NCBI GenBank assembly: GCA_047495785.1
Contig: JBLDXI010000002.1
Coordinates: forward strand, 372,001-436,000
DNA length: 64,000 bases
Source: Lepidodermella squamata
Lineage: Eukaryota; Gastrotricha
Direction: 5' to 3'
Part shown: piece by piece, positions 33,436-45,792 of the stretch
Position numbering within the stretch: position 1 is the stretch's first letter
Layout of the letters: every line of letters starts with the position of its first letter
The notes under the pieces: generated by a model
The model's database searches: none
Told to the model about the DNA's origin: nothing
Seen by the model: only the letters and a program-made list of their open reading frames with translations
Program-made: the position numbers and the translations under genes

Positions 33436-35497
33436 AAAAACGAAATTTATTCATAAATCAAACTTTATTCCGGTGTCAATATTATTTGTTGAGAATGCTC
33501 CAGAAAAATATTTAAATAATTAAAAAAATGTATCTCGTGTGATTTTTTTTTAAATAGAAATTTTTCAAGGTATAATTGGCTCAAATATTATTGTGCACTA
33601 CTATTATTATCACTCAACAATGTTGTAATTGGTTTTGTGAATAAATTCGTCCTATATGTGTAAGACTTTTGAGTTTTTCGACAATTTTTTAAGGTGGAAA
33701 AATCCAAAATATTGATAATTTTCATCGATTTTCACTGAAGTTTGGTGTTTGTAGGGTTAAAATACTGATTTCCCGTTGTATCCCGTGAGGTCCGGTTTCG
33801 CTGCTCGTCAGAATAATGAATGAACCTGCGACCTGCGCCTGCATAGCCCGTAGTGATTTCGCATTGAAATATTAATTCCTACCGATTTTTTTATTATTAT
33901 TTTGTTTCTAATTCAAGATACCATGCTATGCGAAAGGCCGATACTTGATAACTCCGTTTCTAAAACTTCCATAACCGTATTATCTCACCTTATTTATTAT
34001 CTGACCTCCTGAAAATAATTCATACTTTCTAACTATTAAACAAAAAATGGGTAATTAAGAATATAATGAAAATTTCAAAAATATAAAATTTTGATTTTTT
34101 TGTAAATTTAAGTCATATCGAAAAATTCGCAAACGATTATTCCTGAATTGCTTACTTCGTTTATTTGCTTTGAATTCTATAGCTTTCATACTCAGGGCCT
34201 TATAAATTGAGACTACCTAAGTTTAAAATGCTCTGACTGGTCTGACAGGAAACAAAACTGCTATCAAAATTGAAGATTTGCCCAAAACAAAACTTCACGG
34301 GGCAGGCTTGTTTCATTCGGCTACCCGAAATTCGACAAAACAACCCTACGTGGAATTATTCTCGGAGCGTGGAAATTTCGGCTCTAAGCCTCGATAGCTT
34401 GGATATTATTGAAGCCTTTGATAATATATTTCTTAAATATTCCTATTCGTTTTCTGGCCCTTTTATGAGCTGGGGCCCAGTTGTAAAAGTGAGCTTTTTC
34501 AAGGGTCCAAATATTTGCACCACCAAAAATGAGGTTCCAGCACTAAGTTTAAGCGTCCTGGCACTATTTCTTTGCGATTTCGGCGTTTTCGTTTTATGAT
34601 CGATACTGATGCCCTTCCTAAACCTATGAGTTCTTTTTTTGGCTGCATAGTGCCCTAAGCTACGTAGAAAAATTATTGATGTAGGGTTCCAAGATGGCTG
34701 ATATCGCGAAAATCACTGATTTGTAAAATCGATACTTGGAATCGATATCGGCTCTATTAGATGAAGTAAAATCCGTAATATCAAGGCTAGGCAAGATCGG
34801 CTAGGCAAGATAACAAAAAAGTTGAGATTTTAGTGAAGACTAGAAACTCGAAAAACCATATTTTGGGGAAATCTAGTGCTGGAGTCGTAAATTTAATTCT
34901 AGAACCCAACATTTTGGATGCGCACTTGGCACGCCCATTTTTAATTCTTCTTCGGTTAATAGGGATCTTATAGGTTTATATTGGATCGCTATTGGATATA
35001 GGTTAATAAGGGATCTTGGGATCGACGCTAATTTTGAACCCGTTTGAACTCGGCAGTCGGCTAATCCAGATCACCGTCAGATGATTTTATTATCATTTTT
35101 GCGCTCAGTTTGGAGCATGAAAAAAACTTATTGTCTCTCCTTGTAATTTTTTAATTCGATTAACGCGAATAGTTTTCTTCATCTGCTTGATTATAATACC
35201 ATAATTGATCCACCGATCTTTCAATTCGGTTAAGTTATCATTTATCACACGCCGCCTACAATTTTCGCGAAGGTGCGAGAAAAAAAGCGAGAGGGTGCGC
35301 ACACATGCACACGCGGTAACCCAGGGTGCGGGTGCGCCTTCTAATATACATGATTAATGATCATCGATTCTTCTTGTTAAGAAATACGCAAGTGAAGACG
35401 AAGCAAATTGTTACTGTGTCTAGATATAATAAGAAGCATACGCAGCAGGAAAGGAATATGTTTACTCAAGCGTGAAAGCCTCGCAAAAGCTTCTTGA
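33436..35497. other. Intergenic region between the GPCR and channel C
   Basis: AT-rich sequence. It contains a dispersed repeat at about 34600-34920 and must include the promoter of channel C, which I cannot identify with certainty. No coding exon is supported. Confidence 0.5.
34600..34920. repeat. Dispersed repeat, uninterrupted copy
   Basis: Matches in inverse orientation both halves of the repeat at 16350-16990. Landmarks here are CTGATTTGTAAAATCGATAC, TTGGAATCGATATCGG, GGCTAGGCAAGAT and GGGGAAATCTAGTGCTGGAG. A shorter piece (AATCGATACTTGAAATCGAT) is near 14840-14880. Confidence 0.65.
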
Positions 35498-38400
35498 ATG
35501 GAAGAGGGTTACTTAGGTCGAACGGCGAGCCGCGCGACGATCGAACTGCCCGGCGCCATTACCGCCGTAGACGACTACGAAGGCAGTGATGAATTGCAAC
35601 AACGCCCAGCCGCTATTCGCGCAAGTGTAGACGACAGCATGGCGGAGTTGGAAACTAGTTCGACCAGCAAGCGCAAAAACACGTGCTTCGTCATTCCGAG
35701 CCCGGCGCAAAGCATCGCCGACCCGGCCGAGCCAGCGCCGTTGAAGAAGGCATCCACCTCGTCGGAATTGCCGTCGGCTCCGGCTAAACCCGAAATAAAC
35801 CCGAACGCGATACCGCTCGACTACGACGCAAATGCTGAGAAAATTGCGCAGACTTTGGCGGGGTTTCGGCCATTTACGAAGCGGAGTTATACGACGTTGC
35901 GGGCGAGAATTGTTGAGAGGCGGCTCAAGGATGAGGAGAAGAAGGATCGAGATATGGAGGATGCGAAATTGGTTGATGGCGAGCTTGTGGTTGACGATGA
36001 CGTCGTTGAATGCGATCCGAAGTTGAAAGAGGGAAAATGCCTGCCGAAAGCGGTCGCGAATCACTTTCCAAAGGCCTTACTTGGCTGTCCGGTAGAGGAT
36101 CCTGATCCTTTCTATCGGGAATATGAAGAGGTGATTAATCTCTAATTTTCTTAGTTTTACAATAATTTGTTGATTTTACCAATAATTATGAGAAATTAAT
36201 TTTTATAAATTTTTCTTTGAATTATTTTGAATTTCTGGAAAAAAGTCTTGTCATTTGCCGACGTGCCTTGAATTTAAAAATTTTTTTTTTATTGAATTTT
36301 AATTAATTAAAAAAATTAATTCTCATTTTTTTAGACATGCCTGGTGATATCGAGGCGGTTCAACAAGCAAGGCTACATACTTCGATTTTCGGCTGCTCCC
36401 TCTATGTATATTTTTCCGCCTTGGGGCCGCGTCCGTCGCCTCGCCCTTTACACCTATACCCACCCACTCTTCGACCTAATTGTCATTTTCACAATTCTGG
36501 CTAACAGCGTGAGTTACCATTTTTTTAATTTTCTCAATTCGCAATGAATTTCGAAATTGAAATTACAGTTGACAAAAAATATCAATTTTGAATTTTTTGA
36601 ATTTTTTGAATTTTGAAAATAAAAACGTTGAAATTTAAGATTTTTTTTTAATCTCAAATTGTAAGAATTTTTAAGGGGGATTTTTATGAATTTTTGAAAA
36701 TTTTTGCAGAATTTTTCTAGGTCATTGCGATTTTTTATTGGACAAATAATTGATTTGTGTGAAATTAGGTCATTTTAAATTTTGGTCACCAATTTGCCTT
36801 TATTTAGCTTTATATGGCGATGAATATTGACGAAAACGTCCCCGAGTACACATTCCTCGCCTTGTACACCTTCGAAGCCGTTGTCAAGGCCATAGCCCGC
36901 GGTTTAATCATGACCAAGCACACGTATCTCCGCGATCCTTGGAACTGGCTCGATTTCATCGTCCTCGTCTCCGCCTACGCGACAATAATTGCTCAATACG
37001 CCGCCGGCGGGGCGTCGGTGAACGTTCAAGCCCTGCGAACTTTCCGCGTCTTTCGCGTCCTCAAAACAGTAGCTGTAATACCTGGGTTGAAGCGCATCAT
37101 TGAGGCGCTGATTCGAGCGCTGAAAATGCTCGGCGATGTCTACATGATGACGGCGTTTTTCCTAACGATTTTCGCGCTGTTTGGCACGGAAATTTTCATG
37201 GGTTCGCTGCGGAGTAAATGCGTCCGGAACGCGGCTTATTACAATTTGTCTCACGATGCAAATTCGACCAATTATGTGCCGTGGAAGCAGTGGATCGAAA
37301 ATTCAAGTAATTTTCGGAATATTTATATGAATTTTGCCTAATTATTGACATTATTTGATTACCCCCTTTAACAGTCTTATTTTTTTATAAATGTTAATAA
37401 TTTTTAAATTTGAGAGGTAATATTTTTCAGTCCGATAGGTATTTTGATGTTTGATGAAAATAGGGGATGGAAAATCAATTACTGCTAAAATTAAATCTTA
37501 ACCGAAGGACATTTCATTTGAAGGAGGAGCCACCCTGGGATCCCATCCCTAAACCCAGAGTTTTTAATTCAATACCGGTTGACATGAACTGGCTCAACCA
37601 TAGCTCATTTGCTTTAGTAATATCACTTGTAACCTTGATTCAGCCGCCCTCCCCTCTAATTAGAAGGTGGAACAAAAAAACAACGTTAGTCTAAAATTAC
37701 AAGAAATTTGTGATTGCACGCGCTAATGTCAAAGGGATACATTCGAATAATCTGTCTGTTTTGTACCGAAATAAAATTCAGAAAATTCTCTATCGATTGA
37801 ATATAGGGTCATCGTGCGAAAAACTAATGGGAAAAATGTTCACGCGCACACCGAATTGCGAGTCGGTTGTGTGTGTGGGAATTTTGGAGCGCTCAATAAA
37901 TTTGGTGTGCGCGTGAAAATTTTCCCATCAATTTTTTTGCACAATGACCCTATATTCAATCGATAGAGAATTTTCTGAATTTTATTTCGGTACAAAACAG
38001 ACAGATTATTCAAAAGTAGCCCTTTGACATCAGTGCTTGCAAAGTCTCACCAATGCTCATGTTTTTTGCGTGAATAAGACTACTGTAGCCCCGAATTGCG
38101 AATTGATTTTTGGGTGTTCACATCAAACCAATCGGAATTTTGAATTTTGAAGTTTTTTGAAGTTTTGAGTAAAATGATTTATTACATTTTAAATTGTGTT
38201 CGAATGAATTTTTTTTGATAAATTATTAAGATGTATGATACCATCAAATTAATATGTACGCAAAAGCAATTTTTATCTAATTATTTTTCTGATTTTTCCT
38301 GTAAATTTAGGTAATTGGAATTATCGAGATGACGCTATGGATTACCAGGTGTGTGGCAACATAACCGGCGCCCAACGGTGCCCGAAAGACTTCAGCTGCC

Positions 38401-41400
38401 TCCAAGTGGACGCATCACCCAACCCACAGTACGACTTCACCAGCTACGACAACTTCTTCTCATCATTCATGATCGCCCTGCAAATTTTCAACACCGACTA
38501 CTGGGACTACCTGTACGACTCGGTGATATCCGGAAATGGCTACGGCGCCTTCCCGTGGTTCGTCATCTGCATAGTCCTACTCGCGTACTACATGGCTAAT
38601 TTATTCCAAGCCGTAGTCGCCCTGTCGTACCAGGTCGAGGAGGAGGTCGACGAGGATGACTTGGACACAGTCGATCCGACAGTCAAAGTCAAGAAGAAGA
38701 AGGCTCGGTTCGTGTTCGACCCGTATCGCCTCAGAAATTTAACCGAAGAGTCGAAACAGGACGCTAGGTCACGCAGTTTGATCTCATTACGCGAGGTCAC
38801 AGCTCGAAAATTACGCCGCGAGTCCGTTTTATCACACCGCGGCTCGGACGCGGATACCGAAGAACCCGAAACCAGTAAAAAACCGAAAAAGCCAACCGCA
38901 GTCGTTAAGCCAACCGCCCAGTCGGAACTTACGAGCTCTGATTCAATGATTACAGACAAAAATAGCGGCTTCATCTGGCCGGGTCTAATTAATAAAATTC
39001 GGTACCGGGTCCGGCATCGACCGCCTAGTGCGGTGTCTTCGGAAGATGTCCCAAAAATCGGTTATTGGGACCGGAACCCGTTGTGTTGTATGACGTGCTG
39101 CATCGGCTACTTCCCATGGCTTCGATTCCAGCACTACCTTCTAGTTTTCGTGTCGGACCCATTTTTCGATTTATTCATCACCGCGACAATTGTGATAAAT
39201 ACCATAGCTATGGCGTCGTATTACCACGGCATTCCCGATTCGGTGAATGATTTTTTGAACGGCGTCAATGACGGTTGTACGTACATATTTCTGGCCGAGT
39301 GTTTTTTCAAGTTGTTGGCCATGTGTGGCCAATACTTTGATAATCGCTGGAATTGGCTCGATTTTGCGGTTGTCATTGGCAGTGTTTTTGATATTTTGTT
39401 TACCGAGTCTAATGTCAGCTTTTCCGGTTTCAATACAAGCATTATTCGGCTATTGCGTCTGGTAAATTTTAGGCAATTTATTCGAAAAATGTAGACTGAA
39501 AAAAGTAAATTAAAAAATGCTAAAATTGTTCGAAAATAAGAAGCGCTCTTAAAAATAAAATTGAACAAATTTAGTTAAAATTCGGGGATGTTAGCTACTA
39601 GACAAGAGTCCAGTTGGAGTAGCTTCTATTAGTTCATATCAATTCTTTAAAAAAAGTTGTGAATTTCGACATCAAAAGGTTAGGGCATAGGGTTAGGGCT
39701 TATGCTTGTATAGAGTGCAGGTTAAGTTTTGAGCTTGGTTAGGGTTCTCGTTTAAGGTCAGGTTTCTAGGTTCAGGGTTAAGGTTAGGGTTCAAGGATCG
39801 GGGTTCAGGGTTCGGGATTCAGGGTTCGGGGTTCAGGTTAGGGTGTAGGGTTCAGGTTAGGGTTTGAACTTGGTTAGGGTTCAGGGTTCTAGGTTCAAGG
39901 TTCGGGGTTCAGGGTTCAGGGTTCGGGGTTCAGGTTAGGGTTAGTTTTGGGGTTTATCCGATTTTTCCAAAATATGTATGAAAGATTGCACCCTATTCAT
40001 AATTGATTTGTTTTTAATTTCAACGTACAGTGAAACCCCGATTTGGCGTCATCTACGGGCCGGCCAAAAAATCGGGCGGGAAATCCTAAAAGACGGATAA
40101 TCCGGGTCAATTTACATGCAATGCTATGCTGCGGGGAAAAATGAAGATTTTTCATCCCCTTATCTTTTGCATACCCGGATTTCCCGTAGACGGAAAATAA
40201 AAGGACGCCAAATCGGGGTTTCACTGTAATTTGAACTTAATTGACGTAATTGTTCTTTTTACTAAATTTTCCAGCTTCGAATCCTTAAACTAGCCAAGTC
40301 ATGGAAGACGATGCGGCTACTCCTCGAAATTATCCTTAGCACAGTTGGAGCTATCGGAAATTTGATGCTTGTGGTAGGTTTCGAAAATCTCATAAAAATT
40401 CTTGATTTTACAAACAATTTTCCTACTTCAGCTTCTCATCGTCATTTTCATCTTCGCGGTTATCGGCATGCAATTATTTTCGGATAAATACGTCGAAGCG
40501 AAATTCCTGCCCGGAACTGGCAAGCCAAGTTTCACTATGCTACCCGGTTTCGTCGGCATCCCTACGTGGAACTGGACAGGTTAATATCATTTTAGCTGAA
40601 AATCAGTGAAATGAAACGGAATTTTGTTCAATTAGATTTCTTCCATTCGTTCATGATGGTCTTTCGAGTTTTGTGTCGTGAAACTTACCAACCAATGTGG
40701 GACTGCATTACAGCTAATAGCGCGGCAATGTGAGTTACAAGCCCTAAATAAAAATTAAAAAATCGAGTAAAAATATTTAAAAAAATTATATTTAAATGTT
40801 GATTTTCTTAATTTTATTCAAATTTTGAAAAATATTGAAAAATCGATAAAATTGAAAATCAGTTTCAAAATTGGTTAAATTTTCAGTTTGGTAAGTGAAA
40901 TTCTAAGGAGTAATTATCGGAATTAAGCTACAATTTACTGAAAATTTTGCTTTTTTTCTAGATGCATTCCGGTCTATTTAGCAATTTTGATGATTGGAAG
41001 CTACGTCGTACTGAACCTGTTCATGGCCGTGTTGCTCAACGCCTTCAGCTCTGACAACATGAGCAAGAAACAGAAAAACGACGAGGACGACCGGCTGCGG
41101 AAGCGCATGAAAAAAATTCGTGAATTCTTCAAACAATGCTTCACCCGCTGCTTCAAATGCCTGCCATCGCGAGTCAGCCCTACTACGGCAGCTATTGATG
41201 ACGCCGCCTCGACGTACTACGCCAATGACAACGCGACAACTGTAGCTGCCGATGAGTTGGATACAAGTCGCAGCGTTATTGATTTGAACACCCATCGCGT
41301 TAAATTGAACCTTCCCAGTGATGAGGATGATGATGCGAAAAAAACTAATCGAAGGCATCGGCATAAAACAAATGAGACAACAACAGCGAGTTCGACGAGT

Positions 41401-44400
41401 GGCACGCATGGCCGCACAAAATCTGGGTCAATGACTACGGAGACGCAGCTAGAGACAACGCGGACGGGCAGCTCAACGGCCAGGCGGTCGAGTTCGGCTT
41501 CGAATAAGCCGGTTGTTGTTCGCGATTGCTGTTGGCCGTGGTTTAATCGGCGATTTACAAAGTTGGCGTTTTGCTGCTCGAGTGAGACGAAGTTTGGCGC
41601 GGCTTTTTTGAAGAGTCGCCTGTTTCTGTTACGCATCGCTGAGCATAAAGCGTTCGAGTTTACGATTCTGGGCTTCATTTTCGCCAGCTCAATATCACTG
41701 GTTCGTAAATAATGAAAAATTGAAATTGAAATCCTGGAAAATATTTAAAAATTAAAAAATTGAAGAAATTTCAAAAATTCATAAATTTCCAATCAAGTGG
41801 TAAAAAATGCGAATTTCGGAAAATTTTCAGTTTTTCATATTTTTCAAATTTTTAATTTTTTCTTATTTTAATATTTTTAATATTTTTTATTTAATTTCTA
41901 TAGTGCTTGCAAGATGCTAATTTGGTCGATGATTCCCCGCTCGATGTTGCTCTCAATTACTTGGACTACATCTACCTGGCCGTATTCACGGTCGAAATGC
42001 TCATCAAAATCTATGCGCTCGGGATTCGCATATATTTCACGTCTTTCTGGACCATATTAGACTTCTTCATCGTTGTGGTAAATTTAGAAATTTCCCAAGT
42101 TTTTTTCGAATTTTTTAAATATTTGTCCCATCTTTACAGACGGCCTATGCTGACCTAATTATGAGTCAAGTTGCATCTTCCAGCAATTTAACGGCTCTTA
42201 GAGCACTCAGAACATTACGAGCACTTCGGCCATTGAGAGCGGTAATATTTATTAATTTTATTAAAAATTTAAATTTAGCGAACTTTTTTAATTTTAGCCA
42301 TTAATTTCAAGTCAAATTATTATTTTTCGAAATTTAACCCGATATTCAGCTTTCAGCTTTCATCTAATCCTATTTTTCCAAAAATTTTAGATTTCTCGCT
42401 GGCAAGGCATGAAAATTGTTGTCAACGCTCTAATCGCCGCCATTCCACCCATCGCCAACGTTCTACTCGTCGTCATGATAATCTGGCTCATCTTCGCCAT
42501 CATGGGCGTGCAATTCTTCGCCGGCAAGTTCTCGTACTGCGCCGATGTCGCAACAGGCAATCGCATCCCGCGTGCCCTAGTTCCGGACAAAACCTTCTGC
42601 GAAAAGGACCCAAGCCGCGCCTGGGCGACCTACGTCATCAACTTCGACAATATCGGCAACGCCTACCTAGCACTGCTCCAGGTCGCAACCTTCGAAGGCT
42701 GGACAACAGTCCTACAACTGGCGGTCGATTCGCCTGATAATTTGTACGACCAACCGGCGCCGGAGAGCAACATCAACTACTACGTCTACTTCATATTTTT
42801 CAGCGTAGTCTGTTCGTTTTTTCTACTCAATCTCTTCGTCGGTGTTATCATCGATGGGTTCAACGCTTTGAAGAAGAAATACGAGGGCAATACGGCATTG
42901 CAGCTTTTCATGACCGACTCGCAGAAGCAGTATTACAACACAATAAAAAAGCTAGGATCGAAAAAGCCGCGAAAAACGGTTGGAAGGCCTAAATCGAAAT
43001 TTGCGGCGTTTTTCTTTGACATCGCGAATTCGCCGCATTTCGAGGCGGCTAATTCTGTGGCGATTGCGTTTAATGTTGTCGTTTTGGCGACGACCCACTA
43101 CAACCAGCCGTATGTGTACACCCTGATACAGGATATGTTGGATTTGATGTTTACGACGATTTTCGTGCTGGAGATTTTCGTGCAGTTGATTGCGTATCGG
43201 CATTACTATTTTCGCAATCCGTGGCACATTTTCGACTTCAGCGTTGTTGTTCTATCAGTTGCGAGTGAGTTTCTCAGTTTCCACCTACTGTGAAACCTTG
43301 GGAAGGGTTCAGTAGATTTTTTCAAAGGATTCAAAAGAATTCAAAAAGATTCAAAGGTTCAATTTCAAAAATTTTCAAAAATATTAGAAAAATGTCAAAT
43401 AATTGATTATTTCAACCTAGTCAAATTACAAAATTTTCAGAATTTTTTTACGAATTTTAAAAAAATTTCGAAATTTCGAAATTCCCAAAAGCTATTAAAT
43501 TTTGGATTTATTACGATTTTTGAAGTTTGAATTTGAAATTTGTTCAACTGCCAGTTTTATAGGAAGTGATCTCAAAAATTGATAGAATTTCGTTTATTTT
43601 GTAGCAACTAGATTTAGGATAATTGAAATTATATTTTACATTGAAATTAAAATTATGATGATGAATTTTCAATTTTCCAATGATCAGCGTCTTTTCCAGG
43701 TAAATAATTTAGCGACCCATTTTTTTGAAACCCGAGCCCAGAAATGATTTCAATTTTCAAAACTGTCAATGCATGACTTCAGGTACCAGGTTTACGGCTC
43801 GGGCTTAGAGAAGGGAGAAAAATTATGATTTTTTTGCAATTTCTTTCGAATTAGAAGTGGGGAGTTCGGAACATTTTTCTCCTAATTTTCCAATTTTTAT
43901 AATTTTTTTTAAACAATTCGTCGTTAGGACACCCTGAGATTCATTTATTTATTGGGGAAATGTACCTATATAATCTATACAGATGGCCCCTGCTTCCAAG
44001 TACCATTATTTTATTAAATTTTCCAGCAAATTGATTTAGATCAATTGAAAAATGGTTAACTCTTCTCTTATTTAAAGGTTACGGACTAGCGGATTTACTG
44101 GAAGCAATGTCTGTATCGCCCACAGTGCTCCACTCCTTGCGGTTACTTCGAATCGGCCGAGTTCTCCGGCTCATCCGGTCCTCGAAAGGCGTTCGAAAAC
44201 TCATGTTCTCCTTCATCATGTCCATTCCAGCGCTGTTCAACATCTGCTGTCTGCTATTCCTCGTCATTTTCATCTACGCAATAATCGGCATGAATTTATT
44301 CGGCCACATCGGCCGTTTCGGCGGCAATCTCGACGATATCTACAATTTTTCGACCTTCATTAACTCCCTGCTCACCCTGTTCCGATTGACAACCGTTTCC

Positions 44401-45792
44401 GGCTGGGATAACGTGCATCAAGGGTTGAGTTTTACGGACGACCCGTCATCCGGCTGCCAGGCCAATGTTTCGCTAACGACATACGGCTACGTTTGGTCCA
44501 ATCCGTGTTGCAATCGAACTGCTTGGCTACGACCTAATGGGGATGTTGTGATTGACAAGGGCGGAACGGGAAATTGCGGCAATTATTCGATAGCCTCGCT
44601 TTATTGCGTGACCTACTTACTCTGGGTCGGCTTCGTTATAGTGTAAGGGAAACGTTTACTATCAATTAATTTCTATAAAATTTCAATAAAATTTTAGAAA
44701 ATTTGAAAAAAGTTGAAAATAATTTCAGCGTCTAATTTCAGAGAATTGGATTTTTCAAAAATTTCAAATTTGAAAATTGAAAATTCACTACTTTTTTGAA
44801 ATTTTATTAATAATTTTAATCAGGAGTTTTATTTTTCTTCTGGAATAATTCTCATTTATTTTTTCTTAATTTTTCGAGAATGACGATTTATCGATCTTTC
44901 ACTGTTTATTTTGCCTATCTAGCAACATGTTTGCGGCCGTCATTTTGGATAACTACCAGCAGGCTGTCGATCAGGAAGAAGCCGGCGTTACCGATGACGA
45001 TATCGAGCTGTTCTACCGAGCCTGGGAGCATTTCGATCCCCTAGCAACGCAGTTCATTGCCTATTCTGAACTTTCCAATTTTGCAGCCGCGCTCGAACCG
45101 CCTTTATCGTGCCCAAAGGTGAGAAAAAAATCGAATTAAATGATTGACACAAAAAAGCGATCGATTACGAACTGAATTCATTAACAAATTTCTGCACTTA
45201 ACCTTTGAAAAAATTGATTTAAAAATTCAGAAAAATTCACAGAAATTCCCAAACATTATTTCAATGAAATGATGAATAAAAGGACTAATTTTGAATTTTA
45301 AAATCGGAATTTCAATTTATTTCGTAATTTCATAGATTTTTGAACTTTTGAATGCATTTTTATATAGGTTTGCAAAAATTTTCAATTTTTTAATAATTTT
45401 CTACGAATTTTCATTACCAGCCAAATGACCACGCCCTCACAATACTTGACATTCCAATTTTACGCGAACACGGCAATGGAAAAGAAATCGTTCATTGCCT
45501 CGATGTGCTAATCGCCCTGATTCGAAAAGCCCTCGGTTTCATCGACGAAACCGAGGAGTTTGTGCAAGTTCGCGAGACACTCGAGTCCATGTTCAGCACA
45601 GCTTTCCCGCTTCGAATCGAGGTTGAGCGCGTTTCGTCGACGAAGCAGCGGAAAAAGGAAGATATCGCCGCTCGAACGCTTCAGAAGGCGTGGCGCAACT
45701 TCCGCATGAGCCGCGGCTGGCGAGCTTCGATGCGCCAAAAAATCGAATCTGTATCAGCACTTTCTGGAGCTTCGCCTATGCCTCCGACTTGA
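35498..45792 (+). CDS. Voltage-gated sodium channel alpha subunit, NaV2-like (channel C)
   Basis: Exons: 35498-36130, 36335-36508, 36808-37306, 38311-39461, 40275-40373, 40432-40579, 40636-40729, 40962-41700, 41904-42077, 42140-42241, 42391-43264, 44078-44642, 44923-45118, 45421-45792. They total 5820 bases, 1939 residues. Domain I S1 sits in ALYTYTHPLFDLIVIFTILA. Pore loops are NTDYWDYLY, CRETYQPMWDC, TFEGWTTVL and TVSGWDNV, giving D-E-E-S as in A and B. The III-IV linker has LFMT followed by KKLGSKKPRK, and the C-terminus has AWEHFDPLATQF and an IQ-like LQKAWRNFRMSRG helix. Located in the plasma membrane; expected to carry a voltage-gated cation current. It is on the opposite strand from A and B, and shares most intron positions with them. 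Introns hold a palindromic MITE, a telomere-like tract and a pogo-like MITE. Part of its last exon is copied at 47251-47307. Confidence 0.93.
37727..38029. mobile_element. Palindromic fold-back MITE, family 2, copy 1
   Basis: Nearly the whole element is an inverted repeat. The left end runs TGTCAAAGGGATACATTCGA and the right end TCAAAAGTAGCCCTTTGACA. Inner arms are TTCTCTATCGATTGAATATA and its complement, and the centre is GCGCGCACACC-like with a non-palindromic GTCGGTTGTGTGTG loop. It lies in the channel C intron between exons 3 and 4. Related to 55464-55772. Confidence 0.85.
39680..39955 (+). repeat. Telomere-like degenerate (TTAGGG/TTCAGGG/TTCGGGG) tract
   Basis: Repeated variants GGTTAGGGTTC, GGGTTCAGGGTTC and GGTTCGGGGTTCAGG run for about 270 bases in the channel C intron between exons 4 and 5. 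Units are irregular, not perfect hexamers. Confidence 0.8.
40028..40226. mobile_element. Pogo/Tigger-like MITE with TA target-site duplication
   Basis: CAGTGAAACCCCGATTTGGC at the left end is mirrored by GCCAAATCGGGGTTTCACTG at the right end, and the element is flanked by TA on both sides. CAGTG-type ends with TA duplication are typical of pogo-like Tc1/mariner elements. 199 bases, no coding capacity. In the channel C intron between exons 4 and 5. Confidence 0.88.

Noticed and set aside
1947-45792. NALCN or calcium-channel identity for A, B, C
   Set aside because: LFMT linker, KLGxKKPRK, and the NaV-type C-terminal domain point to NaV; ring D-E-E-S is neither EEEE nor EEKE.
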